A stretch of DNA of 64,000 nucleotides from Imbroritus primus (GTDB taxonomy: Bacteria; Pseudomonadota; Gammaproteobacteria; Burkholderiales; Burkholderiaceae), in assembly GCA_000272025.2 (NCBI GenBank), contig AKCV02000020.1, forward strand, positions 62,001-126,000. The letters run 5' to 3'. The notes beneath the pieces were generated by a model, which did no database searches, was not told the DNA's origin, and saw nothing but the letters and a program-made list of their open reading frames with translations. The position numbers were made by a program, and so were the translations under genes. Shown in pieces: positions 31,894 through 39,481 of the stretch (position 1 is its first letter; each line of letters starts with the position of its first letter).

Positions 31894-32894
31894 CGTACCC
31901 GTTTCTGCAGCGCCCCGTACCTGATTCTGCGTTGTGGCGAACCCGAATCTGCGCATAGGCGAACCCGATTCTGCGACCAGGCTGAACCAGATTCTGCGGG
32001 GATAACCTGCGGTTTCCACAGACTTGTCCACAGGCTCGCCGCAGGCACGCACAGCCTTGGCCGCCGGAAGGCGTACCCGTTTCTGCGTTGTCTGGCGCGG
32101 CCTGGCGCCCGTGCTGCCCGGATTTTCCGGCGTTTGGTGCGTACCCATTTCTGCGGACGGTATGGTGGCCCTCCGCGTGTCTCCGCCCAGCAGGCGCAGT
32201 GTGACAAACCCGCTGCGCGCTGTGGTCGCTGGCATGCGTACCCGTTTCTGCGTCCACGCCCGGTCGCCGCAATGCCGTACCAAACCAGGGAAAGCGGATC
32301 GACTGACAGGAATGGCCGAACGGAACCTCGTGCCGGCCCTGTCCGGCGTGGACTCCGGCCGCGGGCCATGCGTGCTCTTGGGGGTAGAGCGACCGTACCC
32401 ATTTCTGCGGTGGTTCTGACCGGTCGTTCCAAGCAAGGCGTACCTATTTCTGCGGCCGAATACAGGGTGACGCAGAAATAGGTACGGTGTGGAATGCAAT
32501 TCTTCGTCACATTATGCGAGTCATCACTTTCGGCAAATGCACCGGTGTGCGTGATGTTCCACTCCTGTGGCGCGCGTACCCATTTCTGCGTGTTCGGAAG
32601 GTATGGGGTACCAAACGCCGAGGGGCGAGGGCTGGCGGGGTGGCGAGGGCCGTACCCATTTCTGCGACAGTATCGGGGAGTCAGAAATTTCACGGCGTAC
32701 CCGTTTCTGCGGCCTTCGGGCAGCCTGGATGGCGAAAAAGCGTACCTGTTTCTGCGTGATCGGATGGCCGGCGGCGGGAAAATCGGCGTGATGTCTGCGT
32801 GACGTCCAGATGGCCGTGCTGTTCTGCCTGAGCGGGGCGTACCCGTTTCTGCGTTGCGACGCCTTTACGGTCACCGAGCGTACCCAGTTCTGCG
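31894..32894 (+). repeat. Iteron array: 17 copies of a 16-bp repeat
   Basis: Copies start at 31894, 31916, 31938, 31960, 31983, 32072, 32140, 32237, 32394, 32439, 32471 (inverted), 32575, 32651, 32696, 32741, 32838 and 32879. The consensus is CGTACCYRTTTCTGCG. The first five are spaced 22, 22, 22 and 23 bases and are the most divergent (GAACC in three of them). Later spacings are larger and often near 45 or 97. The copies at 32439 and 32471 form a perfect 16-bp inverted pair with a 16-base spacer. Iterons are the binding sites of replication initiators, here presumably RepA. Confidence 0.9.
32024..32032 (+). promoter_or_regulatory. DnaA-box-like site
   Basis: TTGTCCACA differs from the TTATCCACA consensus at one base. 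It lies between the tightly spaced iterons and the dispersed ones, next to TTTCCACA at 32013-32020. DnaA boxes commonly accompany iteron origins. Confidence 0.5.
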
Positions 32895-33116
32895 ATAATA
32901 AGTGATGTTTAGATAACATACATTCGCTCGGCTCTCCGGTATGATGCGGCGTGCACCGGCTGCGCGGTGGTGGCAGGTCGTCCGGCGCGTCTCGGCGCAG
33001 ACGGCTTTCAGGGACAGGATGGAGTGCGGGGTGACCATTTCCATCCCGGTTCCGCCACTGCCGCTAGGCGGGGCGCATATTTATGGCGATTGGGGGATAG
33101 GGGAGAAAGCGTCATC

Positions 33117-34418
33117 ATGCAGATACTGGAGCGGCTGTTTCAATTGAAGGCGCACGATACGGATATCCGTACCGAGCTACTCGCCGGGTTGACCACTTTC
33201 CTGACGATGGCCTACATCATTTTCGTCAACCCCTCCATCCTGGGCGAAGCCGGCATGCCGAAGGATGCGGTGTTCGTCGCGACCTGCGTGGCCGCCGCGC
33301 TGGGCACTTTCGTGATGGGCTTCTATGCCAACTACCCGATCGCCATGGCGCCGGGCATGGGACTCAATGCCTACTTCGCGTTTACCGTGGTGCTCGGCAT
33401 GGGGATTCCCTGGCCTGCGGCGCTCGGCGCTGTGTTCATCTCCGGTTGCCTGTTCATGGTGGTGAGTCTGGTTGGCATTCGTGAGCTGATCATCAACGGC
33501 ATCCCGCGTTCGCTGCGGCTCGCCATCACAAGCGGTATCGGCCTGTTCCTTGGCATCATCGCGCTCAAGAGCGCGGGTATCGTGGCGGATAGTCCGGCGA
33601 CGCTGGTGACGCTGGGCGACTTGCATCAGGCGCCCGTGGTGCTTGCGACGATCGGGTTTTTCACGATCGTCGCACTCGATTACCTGAAGGTGCGCGGTGC
33701 GATCCTGATCGGCATCCTGCTCGTGACGGTACTGAGCTTCGTGGTCGGCGGCAATGTGTTTCATGGCATCGTCTCGCCGCCGCCATCCGTCGCGCCGACG
33801 CTGTTCAAGCTTGATCTCGAAGGTGCGTTGTCGATCGGCTTCCTGAACGTGGTGCTGGTGTTCTTCCTGGTCGAGCTGTTCGATGCCACCGGTACGCTGA
33901 TGGGCGTTGCGAATCGCGCCGGGTTGTTGACCCCGGGCAAGATGCATCGTATGAAACGCGCACTGCTGGCGGATAGCGGGGCGATCATGGCGGGGGCCGC
34001 GCTCGGCACGTCGAGCACCACGGCCTATATCGAAAGCGCCTCCGGCGTGCAGGCAGGCGGGCGCACCGGCCTCACGGCCGTAACGGTCGGCGTGCTATTC
34101 CTGGCATGCCTGTTCATCTCGCCGCTGGCGGGCGCGGTGCCGGCCTATGCCACCGCACCCGCGCTGTTGTATGTCGCATGCCTGATGCTGCGCGAACTGG
34201 TGGACCTCGACTGGAACGATGCCACCGAGTCGGTACCTGCGGTATTGACAGTGCTACTGATGCCGCTGACCTATTCGATTGCCAACGGCATCGCCTTCGG
34301 CTTCATTGCCTATGCCGCACTCAAGCTGCTGACGGGACGCGCGCGCGAAGTCCAGGCGATCGTCTGGGTGATCGCAGCTGTCTTCCTCTTCAAGTTCTTC
34401 TACCTGCCGGGTCACTGA
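33117..34418 (+). CDS. NCS2-type purine permease (AzgA/GhxP family)
   Basis: A 433-residue inner-membrane transporter with about 12-14 hydrophobic segments. It starts LERLFQLKAHDTDIRTELLAG, followed by TTFLTMAYIIFVNPSIL and MAPGMGLNAYFAF, which are diagnostic of the AzgA/PbuG/GhxP group that imports adenine, guanine or hypoxanthine with protons. FDATGTLMGVANRAG and SSTTAYIESASGV carry the conserved second-half motifs. The start at 33117 is chosen because the frame before it has no membrane character and GGGGAGA lies about 11 bases upstream. Exact substrate cannot be told. Confidence 0.92.
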   Translation: MQILERLFQLKAHDTDIRTELLAGLTTFLTMAYIIFVNPSILGEAGMPKDAVFVATCVAAALGTFVMGFYANYPIAMAPGMGLNAYFAFTVVLGMGIPWPAALGAVFISGCLFMVVSLVGIRELIINGIPRSLRLAITSGIGLFLGIIALKSAGIVADSPATLVTLGDLHQAPVVLATIGFFTIVALDYLKVRGAILIGILLVTVLSFVVGGNVFHGIVSPPPSVAPTLFKLDLEGALSIGFLNVVLVFFLVELFDATGTLMGVANRAGLLTPGKMHRMKRALLADSGAIMAGAALGTSSTTAYIESASGVQAGGRTGLTAVTVGVLFLACLFISPLAGAVPAYATAPALLYVACLMLRELVDLDWNDATESVPAVLTVLLMPLTYSIANGIAFGFIAYAALKLLTGRAREVQAIVWVIAAVFLFKFFYLPGH

Positions 34419-34421
34419 AAT

Positions 34422-34459
34422 GCAGCGCGACGGTCACCACAGTGGTGGCCGTCGGCTGC
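34422..34459 (+). terminator. Hairpin after the purine permease gene
   Basis: A long imperfect stem: GCAGC, GACGG and CACCAC on the left pair with GTGGTGG, CCGTC and GCTGC on the right around a short loop. It begins four bases after the stop codon. No T-run follows, so it may act with Rho or only protect the mRNA end. Confidence 0.45.
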
Positions 34460-34568
34460 CGATGGCGTGCGTAGCGGGACATCGTATGCCGTGTGACGGT
34501 AGCCCCTGTCGGATGACATTGTCCACCATGCTGGCTTCGAGCGGCATGTGCCTGACTCACGTTCAAAG

Positions 34569-34584
34569 CGTACCCGTTTCTGCG
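34569..34584 (+). repeat. Outlying iteron downstream of the permease
   Basis: An exact copy of CGTACCCGTTTCTGCG about 1.7 kb from the main array, between the permease and the lipoprotein gene. A 16-base exact match is not expected by chance. Confidence 0.8.
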
Positions 34585-34673
34585 TGACCTGGAGGCGGCA
34601 TTGGAGCGCGTATCCACGCTGCCATGCCAATGTGCACCTTCGTCGCCGCCTCTTGGTCGGGGTCGTGCGCTGA

Positions 34674-34931
34674 TCAGCCTGCGCTTGCCGGGGCTGAAGA
34701 AGGTTCGCTCGGCATTGGTTCGGATGCGGCATCCGCAGGAGGCGTGCCCATTCCCATGCCGCCCGCAGCGGGTGCGGTCGGGGGCGTCGGCGCGGGGGTT
34801 GCCGGGGCTGTGGTCTCCGGGGCAGGCGTGCTGTCGGGCATGCGTTCGCCATCCGCTGGTTTGCGGTCGCAGGCAGCCAGGGCGCTGGCGCACAGCACTG
34901 CGATGGCGACGGTGGAGTAGATCGGTTTCAT
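34674..34931 (-). CDS. Small Pro/Ala-rich lipoprotein
   Basis: An 85-residue protein. MKPIYSTVAIAVLCASALAAC is a lipoprotein signal peptide, with lipobox LAAC and the lipidated Cys at residue 21. The mature part is short, rich in Pro, Ala, Thr and Gly, and probably unstructured. AGGAG lies eight bases before the ATG, and the longer frame from 34988 is not needed. I recognise no family. It would be tethered to a membrane, possibly the outer one, since Asp follows the Cys (which in enteric bacteria favours inner-membrane retention); the location is open. Confidence 0.75.
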   Translation of the reverse strand: MKPIYSTVAIAVLCASALAACDRKPADGERMPDSTPAPETTAPATPAPTPPTAPAAGGMGMGTPPADAASEPMPSEPSSAPASAG

Positions 34932-35178
34932 GGTTTTATCTCCTGAGAGTGGTTGGGCGCCGGCGGAGCCGCGGCATCGTCGATCCATGGGAATCCGTCA
35001 CCACAACTGCACCGGCCGGGCGCAACGTCCGTCGTCGGCGTGCATGATTTCTTAAGCAGACGCTGTGCCAACTGCGGCGCGAGCAATCTCATCTGCGGAC
35101 CGCTGTGCCGTGGCTGCCAACGATGCCCGGCATCCAGGCATGCGCCTTGCAACGCTTTCTCCAGACGGAGGGCGACCT

Positions 35179-35466
35179 ATGAAGACCAGTCAGGAACACG
35201 ATCCGAGGCACCCCGGCCGCAGATTGCGCTTGCCGCACGAGCGCGACGAATCACCGGATAGCCAGTCATCCGGGCAGCGCAGCCGCATTCGCCAGGCAGC
35301 ACGCGACGTAGAAGCAGGGCGCGGCGACACCGATGCACGCGCCTCGCCTGGCATTGAATGCGTGGAGACGCCGCGCCAGGCCCGGCAGGCTCGTCCGCAT
35401 CTGCACGAAGCGGATCCGGCGGAGCAAGTCGGTCTGGAAGCGACCCGGCCCGCGCGTAAGAATTGA
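35179..35466 (+). CDS. Small hydrophilic hypothetical protein
   Basis: A 95-residue, Arg/Glu/Asp-rich protein starting MKTSQEHDPRHPGRRLRLPHERDESPD, with no hydrophobic segment and little Leu/Val, so probably disordered. GGAGGG six bases before the ATG makes translation likely. Such proteins often accompany stress genes in this group of bacteria, but I recognise no domain. The frame is open upstream to 35065 without a ribosome site. Confidence 0.6.
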   Translation: MKTSQEHDPRHPGRRLRLPHERDESPDSQSSGQRSRIRQAARDVEAGRGDTDARASPGIECVETPRQARQARPHLHEADPAEQVGLEATRPARKN

Positions 35467-35556
35467 CCGCGCGGATGAAAAAATGACAATCGGCCTGGCA
35501 TGGTGAACGCTTGTCGTGAAGAAACGGTTGCACTTGCCGGGCACATGGAGCAAACG

Positions 35557-35916
35557 ATGATCAGGATGAAAACGACTCCCACAGGTTCGCGACATGCCTC
35601 GCGTCTGCTAACACTGGCGCTGGTGGCCATGCTGGGCGGCCCGGTCTATGCCAAACTGCCGCCGCCAACCCCCGAGGAGCAGGCTGCGGCGGCGCAGAAG
35701 GCCGAGATTGCGGCTGCGCAGCTGGCACAGGAAAAACAGGCGCTGGAACGCATCCAGGACCAACTGGCAGCACGCTATGGCAAGGGCGCCGCGGGCACGG
35801 CGCAGGAAACCGCCACGCATAACCTGCCGAAGACCGTCCAGGAAGCCCCCGGCGATACCGGACCCAAGGGTGGTACCAAGCCCAGTGCGGAGGCGCATTC
35901 GGGCAATGTCAAGTAA
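35557..35916 (+). CDS. Secreted Ala/Gln-rich hypothetical protein
   Basis: A 119-residue protein with a signal peptide (basic start, hydrophobic LLTLALVAMLGG, cleavage near VYA-KLPP). The mature part has a short helical Ala/Gln/Glu segment (EEQAAAAQKAEIAAAQLAQE) that may form a coiled coil, followed by a Gly/Pro/Thr-rich tail. GGAG lies six bases before the ATG at 35557; Met codons at 35545 and 35566 are alternatives. It is probably periplasmic. I recognise no family. Confidence 0.7.
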   Translation: MIRMKTTPTGSRHASRLLTLALVAMLGGPVYAKLPPPTPEEQAAAAQKAEIAAAQLAQEKQALERIQDQLAARYGKGAAGTAQETATHNLPKTVQEAPGDTGPKGGTKPSAEAHSGNVK

Positions 35917-36109
35917 GAAGGGATGGATACCGCTGTTTCCGCAGACGACGGACCTGCCCGCGTCGCGCGAGACGCAGGCCCGTTATGCACCGCCTGCCCG
36001 GCGAGGCGGACGCACCACGCCGATGCGCCTGCTCCATGCGCCATGTCGGCATGGTCGGGTTCACATGACGCGTTCGCGAACAGCCGGCGCCGTCGCGCCT
36101 GCCAGGCCG

Positions 36110-37213
36110 TCACGCCGCCGCTGGAATGGTCTGCGAGTCGTACAGCGCCAGGCGGTTGTACAGCGTCTTGAGGCTGATGCCCAGCCTTTCAGCCGCGTCG
36201 CGTTTGTTGCCTTCGCAATGCTCCAGCGTGGCCACGATAAGCGCGCGCTGTGCTTCGGCCAGCGGCATGCCGACGGCAATCTGCAGGCAGCCCTCGCTGG
36301 TGAGGACCGGATCGCTGGTGCGCTGGCGGCACTGCGGTTCGATGGTCAGGGTCTGGTCGCTCAGGATATAGGCGCGCAGGATGGCGTTCTTCAGTTCCCG
36401 CACATTGCCGCGCCAGGGCTGTTCGCGCAGCAGGTTGAGCGCCATGCGCGACAGCGTCTTGGCAGAGCCATGCTGCGTGTTCAACTGCGCCAGGAAATGC
36501 TGGGCCAGCAGGACGATATCTTCCTCGCGCTCGCGCAGCGGCGGCATGCACAGCGGTACCACTGCCAGCCGGTACATCAGGTCCTCGCGGAAATCGCCGG
36601 ACTGCACGGCGCTGTCGAGTGCGCGATTGGTGGCGGCAATGATGCGTACGTCGGCCTTGATCTGTTCGGTCCCGCCCACGCGATAGAAGGTACCCGTCTC
36701 GAGTACGCGCAGCAGCTTGACCTGCATTTCCGGCGGCATCTCGGTCACCTCGTCCAGAAACAGCGTACCGCCGCAGGCGCGTTCGAAATAGCCGATATGA
36801 CGCTGGTGGGCGCCGGTGAAACTGCCTTTTTCATGGCCGAACAGTTCCGACTCGCTCAGCTGTGCCGACACCGCGCCGCAGTTGACCGGGATGAACGGCG
36901 CTGCCTTGCGTGAGCTGCGGCTGTGCAGCGTTTGCGCCAACAGTTCCTTGCCGGTGCCGCTCTCACCACAGATCAGCACCGGCGCGTCGGTGCCCGCGAC
37001 CTTGTCGACCTGTTCGTAGAGCGCGCACATCACGGCAGAGGAGCCATACAGCGCGCCGAATTGCCGCAGGGCAGGCGGTGTGGCTGGGCCTCGGCTGCCG
37101 GTTTCCACGGCATGCAGGACACGCGCGGCATCACGCAGGTTGCTACTGCGGGCGACCGGATCGTCACCCACGAGATTGATACGATCATCGCATGACGTTT
37201 TCTGTAGAGACAT
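36110..37213 (-). CDS. Sigma-54-dependent activator without receiver domain
   Basis: A 367-residue enhancer-binding protein. A short N-terminus of about 60 residues replaces the usual regulatory domain. The AAA+ core has Walker A GESGTGKE, the GSFTGA loop, [13 protein letters not shown] and RVGGTEQIKADVRIIAATNR. A Fis-type helix-turn-helix ends with [12 protein letters not shown], almost identical to that of the regulator at 3304-4743. AGGGAA precedes the ATG at 37213. With no receiver it may be controlled by a partner protein, by synthesis level, or be constitutively active. No sigma-54 target is obvious nearby. Confidence 0.9.
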   Translation of the reverse strand: MSLQKTSCDDRINLVGDDPVARSSNLRDAARVLHAVETGSRGPATPPALRQFGALYGSSAVMCALYEQVDKVAGTDAPVLICGESGTGKELLAQTLHSRSSRKAAPFIPVNCGAVSAQLSESELFGHEKGSFTGAHQRHIGYFERACGGTLFLDEVTEMPPEMQVKLLRVLETGTFYRVGGTEQIKADVRIIAATNRALDSAVQSGDFREDLMYRLAVVPLCMPPLREREEDIVLLAQHFLAQLNTQHGSAKTLSRMALNLLREQPWRGNVRELKNAILRAYILSDQTLTIEPQCRQRTSDPVLTSEGCLQIAVGMPLAEAQRALIVATLEHCEGNKRDAAERLGISLKTLYNRLALYDSQTIPAAA

Positions 37214-37596
37214 TGTCGGTTCCCTGAATTGTTTGCGCTGCGCAGGCTTTGTGTTGGCGCAGGGCTGGCATCGATCGCAGCGATATGACGCAATGGGCGC
37301 AATGGAACATCCGGTGACGGGCACAACGTCATGGCTCGAAGCCAGTCGCACCGGAACCCGTCGGTCATGCGGCATGCCGCTGCTGCCAGCAGGTGCAATT
37401 GATTATGGCAATGCGGCCGGCGCGTGTCTGTCCGCGCTTGACTGACGCGTCCCGCCCGTCTGTCGGCGTAACGCTGACACAGGCAGGGACATTTTTGTGG
37501 CTGCGCCTGCTTGACGATGCGCGTTGCGCAGTCGGGCTCGCTATGTGACGTGGAGTTTGCGTACACTGTGACTCTGTCTTTGCCGGAGCAACCCCG
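37214..37596. other. Divergent intergenic region between the sigma-54 activator and yihY-like gene
   Basis: About 380 bases without a supported gene. A weak GG-N10-GC element lies at 37255-37270, too degenerate to call. I see no other repeat or clear promoter. Confidence 0.45.
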
Positions 37597-38547
37597 ATGC
37601 CGCATGGTTTGCGAGACCGCCTCGCCTCCCTCCTGAGTGCCGCACTGCCCGACGGCGGCACACTGCCGCGCCTGCGCAGCACGCTATGGGGCGCGATGCG
37701 TGGCTGGACCGAACACCAGGCAGCCAGCCGGGGCGCCGCGCTGTCGTTCTACACCCTGTTGTCGCTGGCACCGATCCTTGTGCTGGTGATTTCCATCGCG
37801 GGACTGTTCTTCGGTGCGGAAGCGGCGCGCGGCGAATTGTTTGCGCAGATCAGCGGACTGATCGGCGATACCGGCGCGGCCGCCGTGCAGGGCGTGCTGG
37901 CCGCAACCCAGCGGACAGATGGCGGCGTGTTCGCGACGCTTGTTGCGGTCGGCATGCTGGTAGTCGGCGCCACGACAGTTTTTGCCGAGCTCAAGAGCAG
38001 TCTCGATGCGATCTGGGAAACGCGCGAACAGGTGACCAACGGGATCTGGGCATACCTGCGCAAGCGCGTGCTGTCGTTCGGACTGGTGTTGGTGCTGGCG
38101 TTCCTGCTGCTGGTCTCGCTGGCGGTCAATGCCGCGCTGGCGGTGCTCCAGCACTATTGGAGCCAGCTGTGGACCGAGTCCTCGTTTGGCATGGCGGCGG
38201 AGATTTTTTCCACGCTGCTCTCGTTCGGCACGGTGACCCTCCTGTTTGCCGTGATCTTCCGTATGCTGCCGCCAGTACGCGTGACCTGGCGCGACGTCTT
38301 GCCTGGCGCAATAATCACGACGCTGCTGTTCCAGATCGGCAAGCGTCTCATCGGCCTGTATCTTGGGAACAGTGCCGTGGCGTCGTCATATGGCGCGGCG
38401 GGGTCGGTGGTGGCGCTGATGATGTGGGTCTACTATTCGGCGCAGATCTTCTTCTTCGGCGCGGAACTGACGCGCCAGTATGCCTTGCAGTTCGGCAGCC
38501 TGCGCACCGCCGGCGAGGCCGCTACTTCCCGTAGCGGATCAGACTGA
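37597..38547 (+). CDS. YihY/BrkB-family inner-membrane protein
   Basis: A 316-residue protein with about six membrane segments, of the YihY (formerly ribonuclease BN) family. The family core WTEHQAASRGAALSFYTLLSLAPIL is followed by FAELKSSLDAIWET, VTLLFAVIFRMLPPVRV, and SSYGAAGSVVALMMWVYYSAQIFFFGAE. The family's function is not established; it is not a nuclease. CGGAG lies nine bases upstream. The 3' end overlaps the convergent DUF421 gene by 26 bases. Confidence 0.9.
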   Translation: MPHGLRDRLASLLSAALPDGGTLPRLRSTLWGAMRGWTEHQAASRGAALSFYTLLSLAPILVLVISIAGLFFGAEAARGELFAQISGLIGDTGAAAVQGVLAATQRTDGGVFATLVAVGMLVVGATTVFAELKSSLDAIWETREQVTNGIWAYLRKRVLSFGLVLVLAFLLLVSLAVNAALAVLQHYWSQLWTESSFGMAAEIFSTLLSFGTVTLLFAVIFRMLPPVRVTWRDVLPGAIITTLLFQIGKRLIGLYLGNSAVASSYGAAGSVVALMMWVYYSAQIFFFGAELTRQYALQFGSLRTAGEAATSRSGSD

Positions 38548-39010
38548 TCTGGCCATCCGCCTCCATCGTCATCGACTTCACCTCGCTGATCGATTCCACG
38601 CCGTTCTCGCGCAACTTGGCTTCCAGTTCGCGGTCCGTGATCAGTTCGCGCCGCAGGTTGGCGCGAATCACGCGGCCGTGGCGGATCAGCGTCAGCGGAG
38701 GCGGCTCGAGCAGACGATCGAGTGCGCGCGAATGGAAAGAGAGCCAGTTCAGCAGGTAGTTCCAGCCGATCAGTGTGGCCAGCAACACCATGCCGTCGGG
38801 CACTGAGGTGTATTCCCCGGCCAACGCATTCTGCGAGGCATCGGCAATGATCACGATGATCAGGATATCGGCGATGCCGACGGATCCCATGTCGCGGCGA
38901 ACTACCACGCGGAACAGCAGGAAGATGAACCAGAACATCACCGTGCCACGCACGATGAGTTCTAGCGGCGAGACACTGAAACCGAAGACGGCGGACCAGT
39001 CGACTGTCAT
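38522..39010 (-). CDS. DUF421/YetF-type membrane protein
   Basis: A 162-residue protein of the YetF/DUF421 family. The N-terminal half has about three hydrophobic segments (VMFWFIFLLFRVVVRRDMG, ADILIIVIIADASQNALAG, GMVLLATLIGWNYLLNW). The C-terminal half is the soluble domain with LIRHGRVIRANLRRELIT and VESISEVKSMTMEADGQIS. Function is unknown; relatives are linked to spore or envelope physiology. The ATG at 39010 follows GAGGAGAG. The longer frame from 39265 is not supported. Confidence 0.87.
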   Translation of the reverse strand: MTVDWSAVFGFSVSPLELIVRGTVMFWFIFLLFRVVVRRDMGSVGIADILIIVIIADASQNALAGEYTSVPDGMVLLATLIGWNYLLNWLSFHSRALDRLLEPPPLTLIRHGRVIRANLRRELITDRELEAKLRENGVESISEVKSMTMEADGQISLIRYGK

Positions 39011-39481
39011 GGCACTCTCCTCGCGTGCGGGGCCGGCGGCACAGAGAAGGCGTGCCGCATGGTAATGGCGTGACGAGAGTATAAGGCGGGTAGCTGCCGC
39101 GCTACCCGCCGGTGTATGGCGGCCAGGGGGATCAGATCCGGCCGGCCGGCGTACGCGATGACGCGCGTGCGCCAGGGTGCACGGCCTGGCCAGCCGGCAG
39201 CCGGGCGCCAGTTGCGGAAGGTGCCGCGGATGTGTGGAGCTGCCAGGCTTGGCGGGTGACGGCAAGAATTTTGTCGAGTACTTGCATAAGTGCGGGTCGA
39301 GTCACGATGCCGCCCACGATACCGAAAGCATATGACAGCCCAAAGTCACCGCGCACTGACATGCATGCCGGAAAATTCCTACAAACGGAGCGCGAAGCCG
39401 CGCCGGAGCGGCCGGCTCGCGTAAAATGCTGCCTTTCAGGCTTGGGCTGTCCCGGGCCACGTCTCTTTTTCCGATCGACCC
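39011..39481. other. Intergenic region upstream of prfC
   Basis: About 470 bases with only one doubtful small frame (39132-39362, minus). No repeat or strong promoter was recognised. Confidence 0.4.
39132..39362 (-). CDS. Possible small hypothetical protein
   Basis: A 76-residue frame starting MSVRGDFGLSYAFGIVGGIVTRPALM. The first 45 residues have protein-like composition with a mildly hydrophobic helix (QVLDKILAVTRQAWQL), but the tail is Ala/Pro/Arg-rich, like shadow translation. No clear ribosome site. Listed for completeness. Confidence 0.25.
   Translation of the reverse strand: MSVRGDFGLSYAFGIVGGIVTRPALMQVLDKILAVTRQAWQLHTSAAPSATGARLPAGQAVHPGARASSRTPAGRI

Larger units (their letters stand above)
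31596..33116. other. Replication origin region (leader of repA plus iteron array)
   Basis: This non-coding stretch joins repA to the divergent permease gene. From left it has an inverted iteron (31650-31665), an AT-richer segment with two GGTTAAC repeats 20 bases apart (31805-31811, 31825-31831), five iterons spaced 22-23 bases, DnaA-box-like TTGTCCACA (32024-32032), and twelve further iterons to 32894. A second DnaA-like TTGTCCACG lies at 31776-31784. The final 220 bases before the permease contain no repeats. Several frames are open across the array, but they only translate the repeats. Confidence 0.85.

Noticed and set aside
31879-32693. Long open frames on both strands across the iteron array
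   Set aside because: They translate the repeat itself (for example RNGYA-like or YPFLR-like units), have no ribosome sites and match no domain.
34953-35261. Plus-strand frame with Cys-rich CANCGASNLICGPLCRGC segment
   Set aside because: It looks like a zinc finger, but has no ribosome site, overlaps the better supported gene at 35179 in another frame, and has no family similarity.
35908-36913. Plus-strand frame starting MSSKKGWIPLFPQTTD and continuing antisense to the sigma-54 activator
   Set aside because: Most of its length is the antisense shadow of a clear gene, and the start has no ribosome site.
37255-37270. GG-N10-GC element between the second sigma-54 activator and the yihY-like gene
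   Set aside because: Three mismatches to the sigma-54 consensus and more than 300 bases from the next start; chance is likely in GC-rich DNA.
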